Of a stretch of 6,549 bases of DNA, positions 1-6,496 are shown one piece after another. The stretch's first letter is position 1. Every line of letters begins with the position of its first letter. The position numbers were made by a program, and so were the translations under genes. The notes below the pieces were generated by a model that saw only the letters and a program-made list of their open reading frames with translations, made no database searches and had not been told where the DNA came from. Source of the stretch: Planctomycetota bacterium (GTDB taxonomy: Bacteria; Planctomycetota; Phycisphaerae; WQYP01; JAJZKY01); assembly GCA_021803885.1 (NCBI GenBank), contig JAJZKY010000267.1, positions 1 to 6,549 of the forward strand. The letters are read 5' to 3'.

Positions 1-1353
1 AACATCGGCCGGTATGTCGCAATGGCGAAGGCTGCCATCGGCGGACTTAACACAACCGCACGCACCGAGTTTTTATGTCAAAGTTTTTTCGATGTCGATT
101 GGTGGAATAAGGTGCAATCAATGCCCCGCCCCCTGCTGGTAATTGGTAATCCACCATGGGTTACCAACTCCCATCTGGGAGTGCTGGGGAGTGACAACCT
201 CCCGATCAAGATGAACATACAGCAGGCTGGAGGGTTGGATGCCATCACCGGGAAGGCCAATTTTGATATTTCCGAATGGATGCTCCTGCGGATTGCACAA
301 TGCCTGAGTTACCCGGAAGCCTCAATGGCAATGTTGTGCAAGACAACAGTGGCACGCAAGGTGCTAAGTTCATTGTGGAAATCAGGAGCACCCATAGCGC
401 ATAGTCAAATCGTGCTGATAGATGCGATGCGCTATTTTCATGCGGCAGTTAATGCCTGCCTTCTGCACATCACATTTGATTCCGTCGCGGCTTGTGATCA
501 TGCAAAAGTCTACAGCAATTTCAACGCCCGGGAGGTCCAAGCCCAGTGGGGATTCAAGGACGGATTGCTGCTGGCCAATATGGAGCTATTCAATAAATGG
601 CAGGCGGCCCGCACCAGAAGAAAAACGGTCTGGCGGTCGGGAATCAAACATGACTGTTCCGCGGTCATGGAACTCGATTCCCTTGGAGAACACCGCTATC
701 GCAACGGTTTGAGTGAACTCTGCAAGTTGGAAGATACGTTTGTCTATCCCATGCTTAAAAGTTCTCATTTACACCGTGGTGAATATGACGAAAGCAACCG
801 TGTTATGCTCGTACCCCAACAATTTGTGGGTGAAGATACAGCCCGAATCGTGGACTGCGCGCCGCTTACCTGGGCCTATCTGCAAAAATATGCGCATCTG
901 CTGAAAAAGCGGAGCAGTGCCATCTATAAGAACCGGCCGATGTTTTCTATTTTCGGGGTAGGCCCTTATTCCTTTTCGCCGTGGAAGGTGGGAACGTCAG
1001 GTTTATATAAGCGGATAAATTTTGTTACGATTGGCTGTCGCGCCGGCAAGCCGTATGTTTTAGATGACACCTGCTGCTTTTTAAGCTGCCAGACACGTAC
1101 CCAGGCCGAACTGCTCACAGAGCTTCTGAACTCCAATCCGGCGCGGGAGGCGTTGGAATCGATGATCTTTTGGGATGCGAAACGCCCGATTACGGTGGAA
1201 ATCCTGGAGCGCCTTGATTTGGAAAAATTAGCGGTGATCTCCGGTGCCAATCAATCTACTATTGACGCCGCCGCCCAGTGCAACTACATCAAAGGGCGAC
1301 ACAAGAATTCTCCGGCATCCCGCGACAATTTATTTACAGCCCTGATGCCGTAG
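1..1353 (+). CDS. DNA adenine N6-methyltransferase, C-terminal part (5' truncated by window)
   Basis: The frame is open from base 1, so the ATG at 22 is probably internal and about 450 C-terminal residues are visible. Residues 50-53 (bases 148-159) read NPPW, preceded by hydrophobic LLVIG. This is motif IV, the catalytic motif of N6-adenine DNA methyltransferases of the gamma/TaqI-like type. Further conserved-looking blocks follow: ANFDISEW (about 86-93), a hydrophobic strand with LCKTTVARK (about 112-120), and an IDA...AAVNACLL block (about 140-154). The C-terminal half should carry target recognition. It contains LDDTCCFL, LLNSNPAREALES and FWDAKRPITVEIL (about 390-402), which I associate from memory with this kind of restriction-modification methyltransferase. 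The SAM-binding motif I should lie upstream of the window. The likely role is site-specific adenine methylation in host protection or epigenetic marking. No nuclease partner is visible; the right-hand neighbour is convergent and unrelated. The methyltransferase class is fairly certain; subtype and specificity are unknown. Confidence 0.8.
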   Translation, partial: NIGRYVAMAKAAIGGLNTTARTEFLCQSFFDVDWWNKVQSMPRPLLVIGNPPWVTNSHLGVLGSDNLPIKMNIQQAGGLDAITGKANFDISEWMLLRIAQCLSYPEASMAMLCKTTVARKVLSSLWKSGAPIAHSQIVLIDAMRYFHAAVNACLLHITFDSVAACDHAKVYSNFNAREVQAQWGFKDGLLLANMELFNKWQAARTRRKTVWRSGIKHDCSAVMELDSLGEHRYRNGLSELCKLEDTFVYPMLKSSHLHRGEYDESNRVMLVPQQFVGEDTARIVDCAPLTWAYLQKYAHLLKKRSSAIYKNRPMFSIFGVGPYSFSPWKVGTSGLYKRINFVTIGCRAGKPYVLDDTCCFLSCQTRTQAELLTELLNSNPAREALESMIFWDAKRPITVEILERLDLEKLAVISGANQSTIDAAAQCNYIKGRHKNSPASRDNLFTALMP

Positions 1354-1374
1354 TCCATAAGTCACTGCCGCCAT

Positions 1375-2391
1375 CTATTCCTGGATCAGCGTCCATGATT
1401 TATACGGATTATAGCGGGTCATGTGCCGGGCTATCGTGGCCGTATCGGGGCCGAGGTCTTTTTGATATACGCGGCCTTGTTGATTGACGATAAACGTCAT
1501 TACACCCGACGAACCATATTTCGCGGGGAAAGCTACGAGAGCAAATCCGGCAATCATATTTCCGTTGATAACATAGTTATAGGCGCCACCGGGGGCCGCC
1601 GCACCCTGTCTGGTTAAGATACGAAAATAATAGCCATTAAAAGGATGCGGGCCTTTGGACTTGTGTACTCCCGGCTTATATCCCTCGGCCGCCGCCTGCG
1701 CGGCCAACGGCCCAAAGGGGCTTTCCGGCTGGCCGACGGTTGCGGGCCAGTATAAACCATCTTGCGTGCCAGGTTTGCTGACCAGATGTTGAGCATAGCG
1801 CAAGACATCCGCACCATCATGATAGGTGCTGGCATATTGCCGTTGGGCCAGTACATACGCTTCACAAACCTTAATGGTATCAAGTTCATCAGCCCCAATG
1901 CGGCGGGCCAGAATTTCCGCTTTGCCGGCCTGGGTATCAAAAAACCATTTACCGTCCGGCAGACGGATAATGGGTATCGGGAAGGGCCAGTTTTTGTTGC
2001 CAATATGTACAATAGAGGTATCGACATTTTTCTTTTCAAGCCAGAACTTTTGTTCGGCATGAGCGACAAATTCTTCAAAATGCCGGTGATCTTCTACTTT
2101 GTCGCCAGACTCCAGTTCTTTTATCGCCGGGCCGAAAATACGGTGCAGTTCCTTATGGTTTTGGGCTTTAACCGCGGCGAGCAAAGCGGCGGCGGCGGCA
2201 TCATCACTGGGGAACAATTCCTGTCCTGCACCGGGTTGATCAGCTTGGCGGTGCGACATGGTCTGTCCACCGGCAGTGGTTCGCGCGGGCATGGAATTCT
2301 GGCTCTGACATCCCGTCGCGGCAAGCATAAACAGGCCCGACAACACGATGGTGGAAAAGACGCCTGAAACCATCATGGAATGTTTGTTCAT
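1375..2391 (-). CDS. DUF2950 family lipoprotein
   Basis: Predicted 338-residue exported lipoprotein of the DUF2950 family, function unknown. The N-terminus MNKHSMM is followed by a hydrophobic stretch (about 8-26) and a lipobox-like ATGC at 25-28, so C28 is the likely lipidated cysteine. Residues 29-57 are a low-complexity linker. The domain starts near ELFPSDDAAAAALLAAV (58-74) and runs to the end, with KWFFDTQAGKAEILARRIG (148-166), a GPHPFNGYYFRIL block (247-259) and the C-terminal YNPYKSW (327-333). These recur in the family as I know it, and the length looks complete. The open frame extends upstream to a TTG at 2403, but that TTG lies inside the ribosome-binding sequence GGAGAAGG, which sits correctly for the ATG at 2389-2391, so the ATG is chosen. 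It lies 54 bp downstream of the DUF3300 gene on the same strand and is probably co-transcribed with it. A role in the cell envelope is inferred from the lipobox. Confidence 0.85.
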   Translation of the reverse strand: MNKHSMMVSGVFSTIVLSGLFMLAATGCQSQNSMPARTTAGGQTMSHRQADQPGAGQELFPSDDAAAAALLAAVKAQNHKELHRIFGPAIKELESGDKVEDHRHFEEFVAHAEQKFWLEKKNVDTSIVHIGNKNWPFPIPIIRLPDGKWFFDTQAGKAEILARRIGADELDTIKVCEAYVLAQRQYASTYHDGADVLRYAQHLVSKPGTQDGLYWPATVGQPESPFGPLAAQAAAEGYKPGVHKSKGPHPFNGYYFRILTRQGAAAPGGAYNYVINGNMIAGFALVAFPAKYGSSGVMTFIVNQQGRVYQKDLGPDTATIARHMTRYNPYKSWTLIQE

Positions 2392-2393
2392 AA

Positions 2394-2401
2394 CCTTCTC
2401 C
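2394..2401 (-). promoter_or_regulatory. Ribosome binding site of the DUF2950 gene (decides the start)
   Basis: On the minus strand GGAGAAGG is followed by TT and then the ATG at 2391. This is a near-consensus Shine-Dalgarno sequence. It overlaps the in-frame TTG at 2403-2401, which makes that upstream start implausible. Confidence 0.75.
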
Positions 2402-2445
2402 AAAAAATAAATTCAAACATATTGATACAGGTCCTTGATTCAGCG

Positions 2446-3750
2446 CTAATGTCGCATAGACTGTCGTCCTCGACGACTGTCCTGCTGCACCTGCCGATAG
2501 GAATTCATACCCCGCAGAGCCGGTGGGGCCTGTCGTGGCACTTGAGGCGCACGGTATTCAGACCGGTTTTGCAAACCATGGTGCTGAAAATTCTGGTACG
2601 ACTGCAAACTCCTTTGCCCGCGATTTTCCACACGACTGATATTGTTATAATTGCGATAATTTCCACCAAAAACCGCAGATGGTGGAGCAAACTGCCGGGG
2701 GCTGTTGCCCGGATGGAACCCCGGTGCCAGACGATTCATTGGTGGGGTTGTGGGCCAGCCGCGGTATTGCCGCAGAGCGCCGCGTGGCGCCATATTGGGC
2801 GGTAACGCCGGAAGTGGTTCGCGCGGATTGCGGGTCCAACGCTGCGGTACTCTTTGAGCCGGTACAAATTGCCGGTCATTACCCCTGTACACCGGACGAT
2901 TTCTTATCCATTGCCCGCGATTATCCCGCCGCCAATTATGCTGCCAGCCCTGTCCGGCGCTGATCCAGTGATTTCGCCAGTCGCAATCATTATTGAGCCA
3001 ATTTCCAATGGCAAAACCAATACTAAAGGTAATATACGGTCCGAAGTAATATCCCGGTTGTCGAACGTATACCAGGCCAGGATCATACTGCGGCACATAA
3101 ATTATCTGGGGATTTACCGGCTCGATATATATGGTGCCATTTTGCGTAATAACCTGCTGTTGTGGTGTGGATTGTAATGTTCCCGCCGCCAGGGCCTGTG
3201 CCCTCAGCTGCTGGATGGCCTGCATAACCTCCGCCTGCTGATTAATAAAGGCCACGCCTAAGGCTTCAGTCCACGCCAGATTGGCATTCATATAAGCCAG
3301 CACGGTGGGATAATGAACCAGCGCTTTGATAGAGGCATCCCAGTTCTGCATATCAATGCTAATTTCACTGGGATTGGGATTATATTGCAGCCATTGGGCG
3401 GCCAAGGCCACCTGTTGCGGATAGGTGGAAGCGGGTAGAAGCTGCGCCAGCAATGGGTCCGGATACAGCGCAATGGGGGCCACAATCTGATCAATTTGCT
3501 GTGCCGTCAGCGGGGCGACAATCTGCGGGGTTGCCGCCACCGGCGGGCCATATATCGGAGGCGCATAATCCGGTAGCGCGGGAGCCGCTGGAAGCGGCGC
3601 GGGCGTATAAGGTTGAGTATTGTAGGGTGTATACCCTTGATAGGCCGGATAGTTCTGCGCATAAACCATCCCGCCAGCACCCACCAGCAGAATCGCGGCC
3701 AGCGCCATGCCGCCGCATCTGCTTATACTGAAGCCTTTGTTAATCGCCAT
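2446..3750 (-). CDS. DUF3300 family secreted protein
   Basis: Predicted 434-residue exported protein of the DUF3300 family, function unknown. Residues 1-31 form a Sec signal peptide: basic N-region, hydrophobic GMALAAILLVGAGGMV core, probable cleavage after VYA (A31). A Pro/Tyr-rich linker (about 34-80) leads to the DUF3300 domain, about 82-270. Family landmarks are IDQIVAPIALYPDPLLAQLLPASTYP (86-111, described by its key residues YPDPLL), AQWL (118-121), NWDASIKALVHYP (136-148) and VYVPQYDP-type segments (IIYVPQYDP, 216-224). The last about 165 residues are low-complexity, rich in Arg, Asn, Gln and Pro, and strongly basic. The open frame reaches a GTG at 3768, but that codon precedes a Shine-Dalgarno-like AAGGG (3763-3759) spaced 8 bases from the ATG at 3748-3750, and the signal peptide starts cleanly there. 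It probably heads a two-gene unit with the DUF2950 lipoprotein. Periplasmic or cell-surface location is inferred; the biochemical role is unknown. Confidence 0.85.
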   Translation of the reverse strand: MAINKGFSISRCGGMALAAILLVGAGGMVYAQNYPAYQGYTPYNTQPYTPAPLPAAPALPDYAPPIYGPPVAATPQIVAPLTAQQIDQIVAPIALYPDPLLAQLLPASTYPQQVALAAQWLQYNPNPSEISIDMQNWDASIKALVHYPTVLAYMNANLAWTEALGVAFINQQAEVMQAIQQLRAQALAAGTLQSTPQQQVITQNGTIYIEPVNPQIIYVPQYDPGLVYVRQPGYYFGPYITFSIGFAIGNWLNNDCDWRNHWISAGQGWQHNWRRDNRGQWIRNRPVYRGNDRQFVPAQRVPQRWTRNPREPLPALPPNMAPRGALRQYRGWPTTPPMNRLAPGFHPGNSPRQFAPPSAVFGGNYRNYNNISRVENRGQRSLQSYQNFQHHGLQNRSEYRAPQVPRQAPPALRGMNSYRQVQQDSRRGRQSMRH

Positions 3751-3775
3751 AAACACCACCCTTCGCACTTTGAAT

Positions 3776-3793
3776 GTTCACCGGCCTGTGAAC
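3776..3793 (-). other. Small hairpin in the DUF3300 leader
   Basis: GTTCAC (3776-3781), six-base loop, GTGAAC (3788-3793): a perfect 6 bp inverted repeat. If the promoter at 3813-3841 is used, the hairpin falls in the 5' leader of the DUF3300 mRNA, about 12 bases before its ribosome binding site. It also lies about 40 bases downstream of the glgB stop, but no T-run follows on the minus strand, so it is a poor intrinsic terminator. It could equally be a protein-binding palindrome. Confidence 0.4.
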
Positions 3794-3812
3794 GGCGACC
3801 TCAATTAACATT

Positions 3813-3841
3813 ATTATATCCTCGGCGTAATTTTATTTCAG
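3813..3841 (-). promoter_or_regulatory. Putative sigma70-type promoter for DUF3300-DUF2950
   Basis: Read on the minus strand: CTGAAA (3841-3836, 4 of 6 matches to TTGACA), a 17-base spacer, then TATAAT (3818-3813, exact consensus). The predicted transcript would start near 3805 and have a leader of about 55 bases before the DUF3300 ATG. The -35 box overlaps the end of glgB. Spacing and the -10 box are ideal and the -35 box is weak. This is sequence-pattern evidence only. Confidence 0.5.
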
Positions 3842-5923
3842 GGTCATGTTTTTTATCGGTGCCAGAACCTGGGCCGTGCGGCACGGCAGATAAAGCTGCA
3901 CACTTTGATTGCGTCCATACATCGGCACGTCCTGTTTCGGATACACCGCATTGCCGGCCACGCGGCCAAAGCCGTCAAACACCGGGTTGTCGGTATCTAA
4001 AATCAGTCGGTAATCGCACGGGTCCGGTACCGGAATCCGCAGGTCGGCATACGAGGCCGTGGGATGAAAATTAAATACCAGTACCAGCGGCCCGCGCCGA
4101 AACGCCAGTTGCCGGGAATCTTCATGCACCAGAATCTGCTCAATGAACGGATCTTCCAGAATATGGCGTTGCTGGTCCAGCTGCTGCATGGCCCGGTCAA
4201 AGTTCTTCAATCCACAATAATACAGATCATCGCGATCCGACAGCGACCAGAGCCGGCGGGCGTGTTCATAAGAATAATTATTTCCCGGTCGTGGAAAATC
4301 AACCCATTCCGGATGGCCGAACTCATTGCCCATAAAATTCAAATACGCCTCCCCCGCCAAAGCAAAAGTAAGCAGCCGGATCATTTTATGCAGTGCCAGA
4401 CCACGATCAATAACCGGATGGCCGTGCAATTTGCTCATATTCCAGTACATCTGCTGATCCATAAGCCAGAACGCAATAGTTTTATCCCCCACCAGCGCTT
4501 GATCATGGCTTTCCGCATACCCCACATGTTTTTCATTTCGCCGCCGATTCAACAGCGTGTGATAAAGCCCTCCCAGATTCCACTGTTCATCGCGCTGTTC
4601 CTTGAGCAGTTTAATCCAATAATCCGGCACCCCCATCGCCAGGCGATAATCGAACCCCATCCCTCCTTCGGCCACGGGCCGCGCCATGCCGGGCATGCCG
4701 GAAACATCTTCCGCAATGGTGATGCACTGCGGTCTTAATGTATGTACCAGCTCATTGGCCACCTGCAGATAGGCCACCGCATCATCGTCAATATTGGAGC
4801 CGAAGTAACTGTCATAACTGGTGAAGGTGGCTCCCAGACCATGATCCAGATATAACATGCTCGTCACGCCGTCGAAGCGGAATCCGTCAAAATGGAATTC
4901 CTCCATCCAATAGCGCAAATTGCTTAATAGAAATCGCTGGACTTCCAGGACACTGTAATCAAAGCACATCGAATCCCACGCGATGTGCTGCCCGCGTGCT
5001 CCGGTGTGAAAATACTGAAACTCCGAGCCGTCGAATCGATTCAATCCCTCATTAAGATTTTTAATCGCGTGGCTGTGTACCACATCCAGCAGCACCGCGA
5101 TATTCAGACCATGCGCGGTATCAATGAGGTTCATGAGTTCCTCAGGAGTTCCGAAACGTGAAGAAACCGCGAAAAAATTACTGACGTGATAGCCGAAAGA
5201 GCCATAGTAGGGGTGCTCCATGATGGCCATGAGTTGAATAGCGTTATAACCCAAATCGGCAATCCGCGGCAGGACGTTGGCGGTGAATTCCTGAAACGTT
5301 CCGACTTTGGGTTCTTCCTGCGCCATGCCGACGTGTGCCTCATAAATGCGCCAGCCGCCTTTTTTTGTCGGCACGCCGGGATGCTTAAACACGTAAGAAT
5401 CAGGAGGTGCCCAATACTGTCCGACAAAATCAACAGAGTTGTCCACCTGTACAACCCGACGAATATATGCGGGAATCCGATCCATCCGGCCCGCCGCGGA
5501 ATCCACCTGTACTTTGACTTTGCTGCCATGTGTCAGAATCGGCTTACCCGACGTGGAATCCGGCAGAAAAATAGACCATACTCCATAGGCATCGCATGCC
5601 ATCGGTTGGCTGCGGCGGTTCCATCCATTAAAGTCTCCAATCAAATGCAGTTGCGCCGCCGCCGGAGCCCATTCCCGATACCATATCCCCTTGCGTCCGG
5701 ACTTTTCACCACGATTAAAACCAAAGTAATGATGCCCCTGACTGATCGTGGCCATCAACCCGCCGGCCTGCTCTAGAGTTTCCCGCATTTTCTGATAATG
5801 ACGCCAACGCTGCCGCAGTTTCTCTGCATAAGGTTCCAGCCACGGGTCCTCCGCAATCAATCCGGTGCCATCCGATGGCCGGGGCTTCTCTCCCGCCGCT
5901 TGTTGTATTGTCACGTCCATCAT
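3833..5923 (-). CDS. glgB: 1,4-alpha-glucan (glycogen) branching enzyme, eukaryote-like GH13_8 type
   Basis: A complete 696-residue cytoplasmic enzyme that cuts an alpha-1,4-glucan chain and re-attaches the fragment by an alpha-1,6 bond, making the branch points of glycogen. Order: an N-terminal helix with DPWLEPYAEKLRQRW (26-40); a CBM48-type domain with WYREWAPAA and GDFNGWN (about 81-102); YEAHVG (194-199) opening the GH13 barrel; and a C-terminal beta domain (about 590-690) with VFNFHPTASYADLRI. The GH13 regions are intact: I, DVVHSH (280-285); II, GFRFDGVTS with nucleophile D351; III, IAEDVSG with general acid E405; IV, ESHDQ with D474. From the N-terminal DPxLxPYA motif to the MGNEFGHPEW block (531-540), it resembles the eukaryotic GBE1/GH13_8 form more than the E. 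coli-type GlgB. Start: the frame is open to an ATG at 6064, but that ATG lies in a repeat arm and the extension has no family homology. A GAGGA (5933-5929) precedes the tandem ATGs at 5923 and 5920; either may be used. No other glycogen genes are in the window. Confidence 0.95.
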   Translation of the reverse strand: MMDVTIQQAAGEKPRPSDGTGLIAEDPWLEPYAEKLRQRWRHYQKMRETLEQAGGLMATISQGHHYFGFNRGEKSGRKGIWYREWAPAAAQLHLIGDFNGWNRRSQPMACDAYGVWSIFLPDSTSGKPILTHGSKVKVQVDSAAGRMDRIPAYIRRVVQVDNSVDFVGQYWAPPDSYVFKHPGVPTKKGGWRIYEAHVGMAQEEPKVGTFQEFTANVLPRIADLGYNAIQLMAIMEHPYYGSFGYHVSNFFAVSSRFGTPEELMNLIDTAHGLNIAVLLDVVHSHAIKNLNEGLNRFDGSEFQYFHTGARGQHIAWDSMCFDYSVLEVQRFLLSNLRYWMEEFHFDGFRFDGVTSMLYLDHGLGATFTSYDSYFGSNIDDDAVAYLQVANELVHTLRPQCITIAEDVSGMPGMARPVAEGGMGFDYRLAMGVPDYWIKLLKEQRDEQWNLGGLYHTLLNRRRNEKHVGYAESHDQALVGDKTIAFWLMDQQMYWNMSKLHGHPVIDRGLALHKMIRLLTFALAGEAYLNFMGNEFGHPEWVDFPRPGNNYSYEHARRLWSLSDRDDLYYCGLKNFDRAMQQLDQQRHILEDPFIEQILVHEDSRQLAFRRGPLVLVFNFHPTASYADLRIPVPDPCDYRLILDTDNPVFDGFGRVAGNAVYPKQDVPMYGRNQSVQLYLPCRTAQVLAPIKNMTLK

Positions 5924-5928
5924 CAATA

Positions 5929-5933
5929 TCCTC
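5929..5933 (-). promoter_or_regulatory. glgB: Ribosome binding site of glgB (decides the start)
   Basis: On the minus strand GAGGA lies 5 bases before the ATG at 5923 and 8 bases before the in-frame ATG at 5920. The spacing slightly favours the second ATG; the first is annotated. The difference is one methionine. Confidence 0.6.
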
Positions 5934-6035
5934 ACGGTGGAAATGGTCGTATGCGGATTATTAACGCATCGCCATATTGCCCGCGTATCATACTCGAAGT
6001 TTTTTCCTCCGGCATCCTGATGCGCTAATGTTTTT

Positions 6036-6209
6036 GGTAAGGGGCCGCGCAAAAATAAATTCATATTTTACGGCGCGGGAGTTTTGGCCGCCGGCGAGGC
6101 GTGAGCGACGCGCATACTCCACCCGCGGGTCTGTAAGGAGCGAACAACGAAGCCCGCGGCCAAAAGAACCAGCCGTAAAGTGCGAAGTTATTTTGCGCGG
6201 CCCCTAACC
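6036..6209. repeat. ~174 bp imperfect palindrome with terminal inverted repeats (MITE-like)
   Basis: The left end (6036-6062) matches the reverse complement of the right end (6184-6209) at 24 of 27 aligned positions, including the shared core AGGGGCCGCGCAAAA. Pairing continues inward: TTTACGGC (6067-6074) with its partner (6172-6179), and a 14-base block (6082-6095) with 6152-6165, one mismatch. The centre is an exact 10 bp palindrome, ACCCGCGGGT (6121-6130). Mismatched bases between the blocks give a hairpin with bulges. A TA dinucleotide flanks the GGGGCC ends (left 6038-6039, right 6205-6206), off by one base from perfect symmetry, which might mark a target duplication. There is no room for a transposase, so it would be a non-autonomous element moved in trans or a REP-like structural repeat. 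The right end of an open frame reading into glgB crosses its left arm. Confidence 0.75.
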
Positions 6210-6274
6210 GTTCCGAGTCCGGCCACCAACATCGCTCGCCCTTGGCCGCGCCGCAATGAGTAATGAGTAAGATT

Positions 6275-6326
6275 GTGGCATGGACATCTTGCCCATGAGA
6301 GTTCACCGACAGAATGCCCATGCTGC
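6275..6326. repeat. Short palindromic interspersed repeat
   Basis: GTGGCATGGACATCTTGCCC (from 6275) faces an inverted, diverged copy ending near 6325: GCAGCATGG, then CAT and TG..TGA at matching places on the opposite strand. The minus-strand translation of this stretch reads MGILSVNSHGQDVHATI. From memory, GQDAHAT-like peptides are a common artefact of short palindromic repeats in planctomycete- and verrucomicrobia-type genomes. I could not count copies, so the identification as a dispersed family rests on that recollection. Confidence 0.5.
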
Positions 6327-6382
6327 GGACTGTTGAATTTCGTCTTCTTCAACATATTCATAAGTCACCATTCATTCACCGT

Positions 6383-6398
6383 GGCACATAAATGTGCC
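6383..6398. repeat. 16 bp perfect palindrome
   Basis: GGCACAT, AA, ATGTGCC: two perfect 7 bp arms around a two-base centre. The tight symmetric form fits a dimeric regulator's binding site better than an RNA hairpin, since a two-base loop is strained. No gene start is visible nearby on either strand, so its role is open. Confidence 0.35.
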
Positions 6399-6496
6399 GG
6401 CTAACATATCTCGCGTCCCCTGTAACCTCTTCTGGCAAAGTCAAGCGAGTGAAAACAAGGGGATGTCTTAGCCACTATCCAAGCAGCGGACGCGGC

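Noticed and set aside
1762..2367. 201-residue plus-strand open frame
   Set aside because: It is antisense to the DUF2950 gene, which has clear family motifs, a lipobox and a ribosome binding site.
2392..2403. TTG start for the DUF2950 gene
   Set aside because: The TTG overlaps the GGAGAAGG ribosome binding site that serves the ATG at 2391.
3751..3768. GTG start for the DUF3300 gene
   Set aside because: The ATG at 3750 has a well-spaced AAGGG and begins a clean signal peptide; the GTG codon is upstream of that Shine-Dalgarno sequence.
4064..4738. 224-residue plus-strand open frame
   Set aside because: It is antisense to the conserved catalytic and C-terminal regions of glgB and shows no recognisable motif.
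5951..5969. ATGCG/CGCAT inverted repeat in the glgB leader
   Set aside because: A 5 bp stem with a 9-base loop is expected by chance in a region this size.
5924..6064. N-terminal extension of glgB to the ATG at 6064
   Set aside because: The start lies in a repeat arm, the added 47 residues match nothing in the family, and a good ribosome binding site precedes the ATG at 5923.
5977..6207. 76-residue plus-strand open frame
   Set aside because: It is almost wholly inside the glgB leader and the 174 bp palindrome, with a composition typical of GC-rich repeat read as protein.
6061..6321. 86-residue minus-strand open frame
   Set aside because: It runs through both repeat elements; its translation is repeat-derived (GQDVHAT, then Pro/Arg-rich) and it has no domain signal.
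6188..6361. Short minus-strand frame starting MNMLKKTKFN (about 57 residues)
   Set aside because: It has a plausible ATG and a weak GGTGA upstream, but most of it overlaps the palindromic repeats and it ends inside the 174 bp element; it is more likely fortuitous.
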